From the NCBI RefSeq assembly GCF_018437505.1, contig NZ_CP072467.1, positions 5,480,010 through 5,544,009 of the forward strand: a stretch of DNA of 64,000 nt. The letters run 5' to 3'. The translations under genes were made by a program, and so were the position numbers. The notes below the pieces were generated by a model. The model had not been told where the DNA came from, ran no database searches, and was given only the letters and a program-made list of their open reading frames with translations. The stretch comes from Spiractinospora alimapuensis (GTDB lineage Bacteria > Actinomycetota > Actinomycetes > Streptosporangiales > Streptosporangiaceae). Positions 41,696-50,534 of the stretch are shown here, in pieces. Positions within the stretch are counted from its first letter, which is position 1. The number at the start of each line of letters is the position of its first letter.

Positions 41696-41782
41696 CCCCG
41701 CTCTGCTTGTTGAGGCGCTCCGCGCCGGGCCCCGCGTGGCAACGTTGGTTCCTCGCTGTGCGGCGCTGGTGGCCTGGAGCGA
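41696..41782. repeat. Direct repeat, copy 1
   Basis: Matches 41886-41972 at 77 of 87 positions when aligned without gaps at 190-bp offset. Each copy is preceded by a G6-N4-C6-type hairpin and carries a TGTTGAGGCGCTCCGCGC core. Non-coding, downstream of tRNA-Val. Origin unknown. Confidence 0.75.
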
Positions 41783-41885
41783 AGCCGAGGCTGCCGTTTC
41801 TGATCGCACGACGGGTTCGCTCCCCGTGCCGGTAGCCAAGGCGGCCTCGCAGGGTCGTCTCTTTTGCGCTAGCCGGGGGGGCGAC

Positions 41886-41972
41886 CCCCGCTCTGTCTGT
41901 TGAGGCGCTCCGCGCTGGTCCCCGCGTGGCGACGTTGGTTCCTCGTGGTGCGGGGCTGGTGGCCTAGCGCGA
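41886..41972. repeat. Direct repeat, copy 2
   Basis: Partner of 41696-41782 (see there). Also preceded by a GGGGGGGCGACCCCC hairpin. The copies differ by scattered substitutions, so the duplication is not recent. Confidence 0.75.
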
Positions 41973-42374
41973 TGCTGGTGACACCGCTCCGTTCGGCGCT
42001 CTCACCAGTGAGACGTGGTGGTCACCGACGGGGTTTACCAAGTACTCCGCACGCATTCCCACGACGTTGGCACCTCACCCCGTCTCGTTCGCGCCGGGCG
42101 TGTCGGGTGACGCGCACTGACACGGCTGCGTCCCTCCCCACGACGGACCCCCGGCGCCTCTCCGTCGCTCGGCGCTTCCCGTCCCTCGTCACGCGGTCGG
42201 TGCTCGGCCGGGCTCCGGACCGCGCCGCCGCGTCGCGATCTCGCCGCAGCCGGACGTGACCCTACGTGGCGGTACCGACCAGATGTGGTCAGGATCGACT
42301 TGCATGCCGATTGGGTGGGGTTGAGGGGGATTTGGTGCGAGGTGGGGCTGGATTTCGCGGTCGCGATTCTGGCG
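41973..42374. other. Gene-free remainder of the tRNA-Val/PGPGW spacer
   Basis: 402 bp without a supported gene. A composition shift is visible near 42290 where the sequence becomes more AT-rich and TT-rich up to the PGPGW gene stop; this may include its terminator. Confidence 0.4.
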
Positions 42375-42755
42375 CTATTTCGCTGTTTGGTGGTATTTCG
42401 TCTTTCTCGCGGAACGATATTCCTGCGCGCGATTCTGCATGTGACGCACGAAGCGCTGCCCGCGCCGCAACAGGCGGCGGGCCCAGCCGAACTCCGACGC
42501 CATGACCGCGAGGCCCAGCAGGATGGCGGCCCAGCCCGGCCCCGGGGTGAACCACATGGTGAAACCCGCCAGGAGCAGAACACCGCCGACAACGACGACG
42601 ACGATTCGCCACGTCCACAGCAGCACGGGGTGCGAATGCATCCGGGTTCGCCAGATACGGGCACGAGCACGCACCCGGCGCCACCGTCGAGTGGCGCGCT
42701 CAGCGCGCTTCTTCGGTACCGGATCACTGGTGGAGCTCGGTGACATGCGAATCAC
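42375..42755 (-). CDS. PGPGW-motif small membrane protein (TIGR02611 type)
   Basis: 126 residues (ATG 42746 would give 123). A strongly basic N-terminus ([24 protein letters not shown]), then helix about 47-67 ([21 protein letters not shown]), the family signature PGPGWAAI, a second helix (about 72-86) and a basic C-terminal tail. PGPGW proteins are widespread two-helix membrane proteins of unknown role. Divergent from thrS with about 190 bp between. Confidence 0.82.
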   Translation of the reverse strand: MIRMSPSSTSDPVPKKRAERATRRWRRVRARARIWRTRMHSHPVLLWTWRIVVVVVGGVLLLAGFTMWFTPGPGWAAILLGLAVMASEFGWARRLLRRGQRFVRHMQNRAQEYRSARKTKYHQTAK

Positions 42756-42954
42756 AGTATCCGCTCATCACAAGCGACGACATGTATGTTCGGTCGTTGT
42801 TCACACACTGTGCGACCACTGGCGATCCTCGTCGGCTGGGTGCGGGGAAACCGGGTCGGCGGTTCCCACGACTCCCGATAACATCGCAGGAGTCACTGCC
42901 GGTGCCGACCGACGGCATCCGGATCAGCCAGCCGACCTGGGAGGCAACGTGTCC

Positions 42955-44934
42955 ATGTCCGCCGTGCCCGAGCCGCGCGTCACCCTCGCCGGAACCGAGC
43001 GTGTGGTGACGGCCGGGACGACGGCGGGAGAGGCCCTCGACGCCGACGGTCGCACCGTTATCGCCGCGCTCGTCAACGGTGAGGCGCGAGACCTGTCCGC
43101 GCCGCTCGCCGACGGAGACACCGTCGAGCCGGTCGCGATCGACTCCGACAAGGGCCGGGAGATCCTGCGGCACTCCACCGCCCACGTCCTCGCCCAGGCC
43201 GTACAGGAGCTCTTCCCCGACGCCAAGCTGGGCATCGGACCCCCGGTGGAGAACGGCTTCTACTACGACTTCGACGTGGCCGAGCCCTTCACCCCCGATG
43301 ACCTGAAACGCATCGAGAAGCGGATGCAGCAGATCGTCAAGCAGGGCCAGCTCTTCGCACGCCGGGCCGTGTCCGACGACGACGCGCGCAAGGAGCTCGC
43401 CGCCGAGCCCTACAAGTTGGAACTGATCGGCCTCAAGGGCGGGGCGGCCGAGGCGGGCGAAGGCGCCGACGTCGAGGTGGGTGCCGGTGAGCTCACCATC
43501 TACGACAACCTGCACCCGCGCACCGGTGAGCTTTGCTGGAAGGACCTGTGCCGGGGCCCGCACCTGCCCACGACCCGAGTCATTCCGGCGTTCACCCTGA
43601 TGCGCAGCGGCGGCGCCTACTGGCGCGGCAGCGAGAAGAACCCGCAGTTGCAGCGGATCTACGGCACCGCGTGGGAGTCCAAGGAGCGCCAGAAGGAGTA
43701 CCTGGACTTCCTGGCCGAGGCGGAAAAACGGGATCACCGCAAGCTCGGCGCCGAACTCGACCTGTTCAGCTTCCCCTCCGAGCTCGGGAGTGGGCTCCCG
43801 GTCTTCCACCCCAAGGGGGGCGTGGTGCGCAAGGTCATGGAGGACTACATGCGCACCCGCCAGGCCGAGGCGAACTACGAGTTCGTGAACACCCCGCACA
43901 TCACCAAGGCCCAGTTGTTCGAGATCTCCGGACACCGGCCCTACTACGCCGAGGACATGTTCCCCACCTTCGAGTTGGACAACTCGGAGTACCTCGTCAA
44001 GCCGATGAACTGCCCGATGCACAACCTGATCTACCGGGCACGGGGACGCTCCTATCGGGACCTGCCGCTGCGGATGTGCGAGTTCGGCAGCGTGTATAGG
44101 TACGAGAAGTCCGGGGTGGTGCACGGGCTGACCCGTGTCCGCGGGATGACCCAGGACGACGCGCACATCTACACCACGACGGAGCAGGCTCCGGAGGAAC
44201 TGAAGAGTCTGTTGCAGTTCGTCCTGAGCGTGCTGCGCGACTTCGGACTCAACGAGTTCTACCTGGAGTTGTCCACCCGCGACGACTCCGACAAGTTCAT
44301 CGGGGATCCGGCCGATTGGGAGGACGCCACCGCGGCGCTGCGGCAGGCCGCCGACGACTCCGGGTTGGACCTCGTGGACGACCCCGGGGGTGCCGCGTTC
44401 TACGGGCCGAAGATCTCCGTCCAGGCGCGGGACGCCATCGGTCGTACCTGGCAGCTTTCCACCATCCAACTCGACTTCAACCAGCCCAAGCGGTTCGGGT
44501 TGGAGTACCAGGCGGCCGACGGGTCCCGTCAGACTCCGGTGATGATCCACCGTGCGCTGTTCGGCTCCATCGAACGCTTCTTCGGGGTGCTGTTGGAGCA
44601 CTACGCGGGGGCGCTCCCGCCGTGGCTGGCGCCGGTGCAGGTGATCGGTATTCCGATCGCCGGGGAGCACGTCGCCTACCTGGAGGAGCTCGCCGCCCGC
44701 CTGGGCGAGCACGGCATCCGCGTCGAGGTCGACACCTCCACCGACCGGATGCAGAAGAAGATCCGCAACGCCCAGAAGCGTAAGGTTCCCTTCATGCTGT
44801 TGGCGGGCGACGACGACGTCGAGAAGCGAGGCGTCTCGTTCCGTTACCGCGACGGGGAGCAGAAGAACGGGGTCCCGCTGGACGCCGCGATCCAGGAGAT
44901 CGTGGCCGCCGTCCAGTCGCACGAGCAGGTGTAG
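42955..44934 (+). CDS. thrS: Threonyl-tRNA synthetase
   Basis: 659 residues from ATG 42955 (GGGAGG at 42939-42944; the GTG at 42949 is closer to that site and would add two). The frame is open upstream but covers the promoter region. Domains: TGS (1-62), the editing-like second domain with [12 protein letters not shown] (HxxxH metal pair), a catalytic class-II core with NCPMHN (zinc Cys), motif 2 [15 protein letters not shown] and motif 3-type [14 protein letters not shown], and an anticodon-binding C-terminal domain. Charges tRNA-Thr. No T-box was recognised upstream. Confidence 0.96.
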   Translation: MSAVPEPRVTLAGTERVVTAGTTAGEALDADGRTVIAALVNGEARDLSAPLADGDTVEPVAIDSDKGREILRHSTAHVLAQAVQELFPDAKLGIGPPVENGFYYDFDVAEPFTPDDLKRIEKRMQQIVKQGQLFARRAVSDDDARKELAAEPYKLELIGLKGGAAEAGEGADVEVGAGELTIYDNLHPRTGELCWKDLCRGPHLPTTRVIPAFTLMRSGGAYWRGSEKNPQLQRIYGTAWESKERQKEYLDFLAEAEKRDHRKLGAELDLFSFPSELGSGLPVFHPKGGVVRKVMEDYMRTRQAEANYEFVNTPHITKAQLFEISGHRPYYAEDMFPTFELDNSEYLVKPMNCPMHNLIYRARGRSYRDLPLRMCEFGSVYRYEKSGVVHGLTRVRGMTQDDAHIYTTTEQAPEELKSLLQFVLSVLRDFGLNEFYLELSTRDDSDKFIGDPADWEDATAALRQAADDSGLDLVDDPGGAAFYGPKISVQARDAIGRTWQLSTIQLDFNQPKRFGLEYQAADGSRQTPVMIHRALFGSIERFFGVLLEHYAGALPPWLAPVQVIGIPIAGEHVAYLEELAARLGEHGIRVEVDTSTDRMQKKIRNAQKRKVPFMLLAGDDDVEKRGVSFRYRDGEQKNGVPLDAAIQEIVAAVQSHEQV

Positions 44935-44950
44935 CGCCGCGTCCTGGGCG

Positions 44951-45679
44951 TCACTCGGCTGGGTCCCCGGCGACTGAGATCTCGAGGGCGGCGGCGCGCA
45001 CCGGTGCGCCGTCCGCCCCGTCCAGTTTGAGTGGCAGCACACTGATGAGGGGGTCGACGAAGTCGACCTCCTCCAGTCGACACAGGTTCTCCACCAGGAC
45101 ACCGTCAGCGGCGGCGAACGTGCGATGCACCGGCCAGGACCCGCCGGGGTGCGTGGCGTCCGGAGTCTCGTCCAGGTTGGGGGCGTCGATCCCCACACAC
45201 CGAACCCCCGCCCGGACCAGAATCTCCGCGGCGTCGCCCGCCAGGTAGGGGTGGTCGAAGTAGGTCGGTGTCCCGTAGTGGAGGGACCAGCCCGTGCGCA
45301 GCAGCACGATCGTTCCCGGCGGGATCCCGTCAAGGGTGGGCGCCAGGTCCGACCACACGATGGGCTGACGCGGCTCCAAGCCGATGACGTCCACGATGAC
45401 CCCCGGCCCGCAGCACACCTCCAACGGCACGGCGTCGACCCGCGTGCCGGCGTCGTCGAAGTGGAACGGCGCGTCCGCGTGTGTCCCCGACTGTGACCCC
45501 ATGGCGACGTGTGCCAGGTTGTAGCCGTCGGCCGCGATCGTGGCCACCGGGGTGACGCTGGGCTCCGGATCCCCGGGATACACCGGAGTCATCGCGCCGA
45601 CGGTGTGGGAGAGGTCGACGACGCGGCGTACACGCACGAGCGGTCCAATCACGTTCGAGCTGGTTGTCCACAAATTCAA
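44951..45679 (-). CDS. Cyclase-family hydrolase, candidate kynurenine formamidase
   Basis: About 242 residues from ATG 45679 (GTG 45637 would drop 14 and is also acceptable). The cyclase-family core is clear: VDLSHTVGAMTPVYPGDPEP, then the metal-binding motif SGTHADAPFHF and later GIDAPNLDETPD and the C-terminal LPLKLDGADGAPVRAAALE. Members include KynB-type kynurenine formamidases, isatin hydrolases and other metal-dependent amidases. The role in deformylating N-formylkynurenine is only inferred, because kynA and kynU lie 40 kb away. Convergent with thrS. Confidence 0.75.
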   Translation of the reverse strand: MNLWTTSSNVIGPLVRVRRVVDLSHTVGAMTPVYPGDPEPSVTPVATIAADGYNLAHVAMGSQSGTHADAPFHFDDAGTRVDAVPLEVCCGPGVIVDVIGLEPRQPIVWSDLAPTLDGIPPGTIVLLRTGWSLHYGTPTYFDHPYLAGDAAEILVRAGVRCVGIDAPNLDETPDATHPGGSWPVHRTFAAADGVLVENLCRLEEVDFVDPLISVLPLKLDGADGAPVRAAALEISVAGDPAE

Positions 45680-45750
45680 TCGTTTCGCTACGCGGCGTCA
45701 CGGTGCACAATAGAGTCGTGGCCGACGAAAACCATACCCGGGAGGAAGCC

Positions 45751-46323
45751 GTGACCATCGCGGTAGAAAACCCCGCGCCCGACACTTCTCTCGCGGAGCT
45801 GGCTGACCAGCTCCGCGTGCCCGAAGGCTATCGGGTGGAGATTATTGGAGGACAGGTCGTCGTGTCACCGACCCCCCTGTTGCGCCACGCACGAATCGTC
45901 TCCCGTCTCTTTCGTGCGCCGGCGTTGGCTGTCGAAGGGCTCGTACCGCTTGACATGGTGTCGATTGAGCTTCCCGACTCTGAAGAGCGCTACATTCCCG
46001 ATCTTGTGTTCCTGCCCGAGGAGGTGAACGACGACGAGTGGCTCATCCCGGTCTCCGAGGTCGCGCTCGCCGTCGAGGTCACGTCACCGGGCAATCCCGA
46101 GCACGACCGGGTTCGCAAGCTCCGTGGCTACGCCAGGGCCGCGGTGCCGATCTATCTTCTGATCGACACCGGCGACGAGACCGTCACCCTGTTCGAGAAT
46201 CCGCGGGACGGTGCCTACCACCGGCAGACCCGGGTGGACATGGGTGGCACCATCACCCTGCCAGCCCCGTTCTCCGGCGAGCTGGACACGAAGCCGTTCG
46301 TGGCGCGGGGCGGCAAGTTCTGA
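45751..46323 (+). CDS. Uma2-family (DUF820) putative nuclease
   Basis: 190 residues from GTG 45751 with GGAGG at 45741-45745. The frame is longer upstream but that part overlaps the divergent promoter and is not family-like. PD-(D/E)xK-type Uma2 domain: LPEGYRVEIIGGQVVVSPTP, a YIPDLVFLPEEV strand with the Asp, and VALAVEVTSPGNPEHDRVRKLRGYARAAVPIYLLID with the catalytic E-x-x-S and Lys/Arg region. Such proteins are common in actinomycetes and often multiply within a genome; substrate unknown. Confidence 0.85.
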   Translation: MTIAVENPAPDTSLAELADQLRVPEGYRVEIIGGQVVVSPTPLLRHARIVSRLFRAPALAVEGLVPLDMVSIELPDSEERYIPDLVFLPEEVNDDEWLIPVSEVALAVEVTSPGNPEHDRVRKLRGYARAAVPIYLLIDTGDETVTLFENPRDGAYHRQTRVDMGGTITLPAPFSGELDTKPFVARGGKF

Positions 46324-46365
46324 CTCGGGGTGCCACCGGGCCCTTCGTCAAGGCACGATGGAGGG

Positions 46366-48048
46366 ATGAGTTCCACGCCCGACCCCGGGGTCAACGCGAT
46401 GACCGACCGCTTCCACCAGGTCTCCCACTCGGTACTCGACGCACTCCTCGACGCCGACCCCCAGTGGGCGAGTGACCTGGGTGACGTGCGTCAGGCGGGG
46501 CGGCTGACCGACTACGCGCCCGACGCGCGCGCCGACCGGGCCGCGGTGTTGACCGACGGGCTCGGGGCCCTGGACGACATCGACGACACCCAGTTGGCCC
46601 CCGCCGACATCGTCGACCTCGAGCTCCTGCGCGGCAAGCTGAGCGCCGACCTGTGGCGCCTGACCGAACTGTGCCCGCACGCCTGGAACCCCCTGATCCA
46701 GCTCCCCAACGCCGCCCTGTACGAACTCGTCGTCAAGGAGGACCTGCCCACGTGCGAGCGGGTGCGTGCCCTGACTGCGCGATGCGCGCGGGTGCCGGCG
46801 TTCCTGGAGACCGCGCGGGCCACCCTGAACAGTTCGCTGCCACGTCCGCACGTGGAGACCGCGGCGGCCCGGGCGCGTGGCGCCGCCGAGCTGCTCGGCG
46901 GACCACTCGAGGCGCTCCTGGCCGCGGAACCCGGTGCGGAGTCAGAGCTGCGAGGCGTCGCCGACGAGGCGCGCACCGCGCTGCGCGAGCACGCCGACTG
47001 GCTGGACTCGCGGCTGGAACTCGCCGACGCCGACCCGCGCCTGGGCGCGCGCGACTACGCCGCGCAGCTTTGGTACGTCCAGGACGCGGAGATCTCCCCG
47101 GACCAGTTGCTGACCCGGGCGGAGAGCGACCTGCTCGCCGTGGAGGAGGAACTGGCGGAGGTCGCGGCCCGGATCGAGGACCGTCCCACCGACCCGGACC
47201 AGGTGCGCCGAGTCCTGGAACGACTGGCCGCGGAGCGACCGACCGACGCCGAGACCCTGCTGCCCGCGTGCGAGCGGGACCTCGAGTACCTGCTGGACCG
47301 GGTGGCCGATCTCGACGTGGTCACCCTGTACGACGACGAGGTCCGCGTCATCCCCATGCCGGAGGCACAGCGAGGGATCGCCGCGGCCTACTGTGACGCC
47401 CCCGGACCGCTCGCCCCGCGCGACCGTGCCGCCGTGACCTTCGTGGCCGTGGCCCCACCGCCTCCGGACTGGCCGGCGGGCCGCGCGGAGTCTTTCTACC
47501 GCGAGTACAACGGACACATGGTGCGCAACCTGATGGTCCACGAGGCCGTGCCCGGGCACGCGGTCCAACTGGCGCACGCACGCCGCTACTCCGCGGCCAC
47601 CAACGTGCGCGCCGCGCTGCGCAGCGGACCGTTCATCGAGGGCTGGGCCGTCTACGCCGAGGAGACGATCGCGGGTTCGGGGTGGGGGGACGACACGGGG
47701 GAGAACCTCGCCCTGCGCGCGGTGCAGCTCAAGATGCGGCTGCGCACCACCCTGAACGCCATCCTCGACGTGCGCACCCACTGCGGTGAACTGGACGAGG
47801 CCGAGGCGATGGCACTCCTGACGGGGCGGGGCCACCAGGAGGAGAGCGAGGCGCGCGCGAAGTGGCGCCGGGCCCAGCTCACCAGCGCCCAGTTGGCGAC
47901 CTACTACGTCGGACACGCGGAGATGCGCGCCATCGCCCGTGACCTTCGCGTCGAACGACCGACCGCGAGTGACCGCGACATCCATGACGCGATGCTCTCC
48001 ATGGGTTCCCCACCCCCTCGATACCTGCGCGCCCTGCTGGGAATATAG
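46366..48048 (+). CDS. DUF885 metallopeptidase-like protein
   Basis: 560 residues from ATG 46366 (alternative ATG 46399). DUF885 family, related in plan to M3/M32-type zinc peptidases: a long helical N-part and a metal motif LMVHEAVPGHAVQLAHARR near residue 392 (HExxxGH). Next come GPFIEGWAVYAEETIAGSGWG and the C-terminal RGHQEESEARAKWRRAQLTSAQLATYYVGHAEMRAI. No signal peptide, so probably cytosolic. Members are uncharacterised peptidases. Separate promoter likely in the 42-bp gap after the Uma2 gene. Confidence 0.82.
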   Translation: MSSTPDPGVNAMTDRFHQVSHSVLDALLDADPQWASDLGDVRQAGRLTDYAPDARADRAAVLTDGLGALDDIDDTQLAPADIVDLELLRGKLSADLWRLTELCPHAWNPLIQLPNAALYELVVKEDLPTCERVRALTARCARVPAFLETARATLNSSLPRPHVETAAARARGAAELLGGPLEALLAAEPGAESELRGVADEARTALREHADWLDSRLELADADPRLGARDYAAQLWYVQDAEISPDQLLTRAESDLLAVEEELAEVAARIEDRPTDPDQVRRVLERLAAERPTDAETLLPACERDLEYLLDRVADLDVVTLYDDEVRVIPMPEAQRGIAAAYCDAPGPLAPRDRAAVTFVAVAPPPPDWPAGRAESFYREYNGHMVRNLMVHEAVPGHAVQLAHARRYSAATNVRAALRSGPFIEGWAVYAEETIAGSGWGDDTGENLALRAVQLKMRLRTTLNAILDVRTHCGELDEAEAMALLTGRGHQEESEARAKWRRAQLTSAQLATYYVGHAEMRAIARDLRVERPTASDRDIHDAMLSMGSPPPRYLRALLGI

Positions 48049-48078
48049 GTTCGAGGCACAGTCAACGAAGGGGGTGCG

Positions 48079-48627
48079 ATGGCGTCGGACGCGGACGTCG
48101 AGGGCGCGGCGGGCACACCGGACGGGTTCGACCGACTGTGGACTCCGCACCGGATGGCCTACATCCGGGGCGAGGGCAAGCCCACCGGATCCGGGGCCGA
48201 CGACGGATGCCCCTTCTGCCGAGCCCCCGGACTGTCCGGCGACGAGGGGCTGGTGGTGGCCCGCGGGCGAACCGTCTTCGCCGTGCTCAACCTCTACCCC
48301 TACAACAGCGGGCACCTCATGGTCTGCCCCTACCGCCACGTCGCCGACTACGCCGACCTGAACGACGACGAGTCCGCGGAACTCGCCCGACTGACCCAGC
48401 ACAGCATCCGCGCGCTGCGGTCCGTCTCCCACCCCAAAGGCTTCAACGTCGGGATGAACCTCGGTGACGTGGCCGGCGCGGGCATCGCTGCCCACCTCCA
48501 CCAACACATCGTTCCCCGCTGGGAGGGGGACTCCAACTTCATGGCGGTCGTGGGGCGGACGAAGGTCCTGCCGGAGCTGTTGTCCGACACCCGCAAGTTG
48601 CTCTCGGAGCACTGGCCGTCCGACTGA
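48079..48627 (+). CDS. HIT-family nucleotide hydrolase/transferase
   Basis: 182 residues. The HIT domain spans about 25-175: CPFCRAPG (a CxxC zinc pair at the start, as in actinobacterial HIT proteins), FAVLNLYPYNSGHLMVCPYRHVADY, and the catalytic histidine triad AAHLHQHIVPRW. In mycobacteria and streptomycetes a HIT gene precedes the PI-synthase/PimA operon, and the same order is kept here. ATG 48079. Confidence 0.9.
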   Translation: MASDADVEGAAGTPDGFDRLWTPHRMAYIRGEGKPTGSGADDGCPFCRAPGLSGDEGLVVARGRTVFAVLNLYPYNSGHLMVCPYRHVADYADLNDDESAELARLTQHSIRALRSVSHPKGFNVGMNLGDVAGAGIAAHLHQHIVPRWEGDSNFMAVVGRTKVLPELLSDTRKLLSEHWPSD

Positions 48628-48995
48628 GCCCCGGACCCGACGGCGAACACCTCTCCGACGCCGGGACCCTGGCGCGTACCGCGCTGTCCCGGGTGGAACG
48701 GGTCGGAGTGCCGAGCCGACCGATCGCCACCCGCGTGATCAGCGGACTCAACCCTGAGTGGCGAGACAACACGCGGGTCGCCCCGGGCGCCAGGTGCGCC
48801 GGGCGGCCACCCACGCGGACTACGATCGAGGTGAGGCGTTGGTGTCGCAGTGGGAGGAAGAGGAGTTCACCTCGTGCGCTCTGTTCCACGGCTCCCCAGC
48901 TCCGGAGGCCGGACAACGTCTGGGACGGCCCTGGCGGGGAAGGTGTACAACACCCGACGGATGCGCGTAGCGGAAACGGATCCGGCGGTCACCTG
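48628..48995. other. 368-bp spacer between the HIT gene and the PIP synthase
   Basis: No convincing gene. A possible 42-residue frame (GTG 48842 to stop 48970; MSQWEEEEFTS start) follows a GAGG, but it has no recognisable relative. TACGAT near 48820 could be a -10. In mycobacteria the HIT gene and PI synthase are adjacent, so the extra spacer may hold a promoter for the PIM genes. Confidence 0.35.
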
Positions 48996-49616
48996 ATGTT
49001 GAACGAACTGCGCCCCACGGCGGCCCGAGTCCTGGACCCGATCGGTCGAGGACTGGCCCGCCTCGGCTTCAGCGCGAACGCGGTGACGGGAATCGGCTCA
49101 CTGGGCGCGACCGTGAGCGCCCTCGTCCTCTATCCGATGGGCGCGCTCTTCCTCGGATCGCTCCTCGTCACGTTCTTCGTCCTGTTCGACATGCTCGACG
49201 GGGCCGTCGCCCGGGCGCAGAACCGTAGTAACCAGTGGGGGGCGTTCCTCGACTCCACCCTGGACCGTGTCGCCGACGCCGCCGTCTTCTGCGGATTGTT
49301 GGTCTGGTTCGTCGGTGGTGGCGACAGTCGGCCGTTCGCCGCCCTCACCCTCGTCTGCATGGTGCTCGCCTTCCTCATCCCCTACATCAAGGCGCGCTCG
49401 GAGGGGTTGGGCGTCCGCTGCGACGTCGGCATCGCCGAACGGCCGGTGCGGCTGGTCATCATCCTCACCGCCGTGGGGGTCCACGGGCTCGGTGCGCCAT
49501 ACGTCCTCGCCGTCGGCCTCTGGCTCCTCGCCGGAGTGAGCGCGGTGACCGTGCTGCAGCGCGTGCTGGAGACGTGGAACCGGTTGTCCGACCCCCAATC
49601 GAGCACGGGTGGTTGA
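48996..49616 (+). CDS. pgsA: CDP-alcohol phosphotransferase, probable phosphatidylinositol-phosphate synthase
   Basis: 206 residues from ATG 48996. Multi-helix membrane protein with the CDP-OH-P motif FDMLDGAVARAQNRSNQWGAFLDSTLDRVADA (DGxxAR ... G ... D ... D) near 62-93. In actinomycetes the gene in this position makes phosphatidylinositol phosphate from CDP-diacylglycerol and inositol phosphate, the precursor of PIMs. Its last codons overlap the TTG just before the acyltransferase start, which suggests tight coupling. Confidence 0.9.
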   Translation: MLNELRPTAARVLDPIGRGLARLGFSANAVTGIGSLGATVSALVLYPMGALFLGSLLVTFFVLFDMLDGAVARAQNRSNQWGAFLDSTLDRVADAAVFCGLLVWFVGGGDSRPFAALTLVCMVLAFLIPYIKARSEGLGVRCDVGIAERPVRLVIILTAVGVHGLGAPYVLAVGLWLLAGVSAVTVLQRVLETWNRLSDPQSSTGG

Positions 49617-49630
49617 GGCGGGCAGAGCAC

Positions 49631-50533
49631 ATGGGTGACCGCGGCGTTTTGCTCGCCCACAAAGTGGGGTGGGCGGGGATGCGGTGGATGCCCGAGAGGT
49701 CCGGGCGGTGGCTGTTCGCCCGCTTGGCGGACCGTGCCTGGAAGGGACGCGGCTCCGGGGTCCTCCGCCTCGAGGAGAACCTGCGCCGCGCCGTCCCGGA
49801 CGCGACGGAACCCGAACTGCGGGACCTCGCCCGAGCGGCCATGCGCTCCTACACGCGGTACTTCTTCGAGGCCTTCCGACTGCACACCCTCTCCACCGAC
49901 ACCCTGGCCGCGCGGACGCGCGCCACGGGGATCGAGGAGTTGGAGGCCCATCTCGCGGCCGGCCGGGGCGTGATCGCCGCGTTGCCCCACATGGCCAACT
50001 GGGACCACGCCGGCGCCTGGATCTGCTCCCGGGGGACCCCCCTGACCACGGTCGCCGAGCGCCTACGACCCGAGGAACTGTTCCGACGGTTCGTCACCTT
50101 CCGGGAACGGCTGGGGATGGAGGTGCTCTCGCTGGATGACGGCGTCCGCACCACCGAAACCCTCACCCGGCGGCTCGGCCAGGGACGACTCGTGTGTCTC
50201 CTCGCCGACCGGGACCTCACCGGTCGCGGAGTGGAGGTCACGCTGTTCGGCGAACCCGCGCGCCTCCCGGCCGGCCCAGCCGCGCTGGCCGTGGCCACGG
50301 GGGCGGCACTGATGCCCGTCGGCCTGTGGTTCGACGGCCCGTACCTCAGGATCCGTGTGCACCCCGAGCTCCCCCTGCCACGATCCGGCCCCAGGCAGGA
50401 GCGGGTTCGCACGCTGACCCAGCACCTCGCCACGGTCCTCGAGGCGGAGATCGCCGAACATCCCCACGACTGGCACATGCTGCGTCCCGTGTTCACCGTC
50501 GACTTCCCCGCCACTGCACCGGAGGGGGTCTGA
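49631..50533 (+). CDS. patA: Phosphatidylinositol-mannoside acyltransferase (PatA/LpxL type)
   Basis: 300 residues from ATG 49631; a TTG at 49613 overlapping the upstream stop would add 6. Lipid A/PIM acyltransferase family: helical N-part, the catalytic HxxxxD in PHMANWDHAGAW, GxxLTTVAERLRPEELFRRF, and the LLADRDLTGRGVEVTLFGxPARLPxGPAALAxATGAALMPVG block. It transfers a fatty acyl group to the mannose of phosphatidylinositol mannosides at the membrane. Middle gene of the PIM operon. Confidence 0.88.
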   Translation: MGDRGVLLAHKVGWAGMRWMPERSGRWLFARLADRAWKGRGSGVLRLEENLRRAVPDATEPELRDLARAAMRSYTRYFFEAFRLHTLSTDTLAARTRATGIEELEAHLAAGRGVIAALPHMANWDHAGAWICSRGTPLTTVAERLRPEELFRRFVTFRERLGMEVLSLDDGVRTTETLTRRLGQGRLVCLLADRDLTGRGVEVTLFGEPARLPAGPAALAVATGAALMPVGLWFDGPYLRIRVHPELPLPRSGPRQERVRTLTQHLATVLEAEIAEHPHDWHMLRPVFTVDFPATAPEGV

Positions 50534-50534
50534 G

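Noticed and set aside
42502-42954. Upstream extension of thrS
   Set aside because: Covers the divergent promoter and the PGPGW gene on the other strand; no TGS-like sequence before 42955.
42756-42954. Possible T-box leader before thrS
   Set aside because: No AGGGTGG-type anti-terminator sequence or specifier arrangement could be found.
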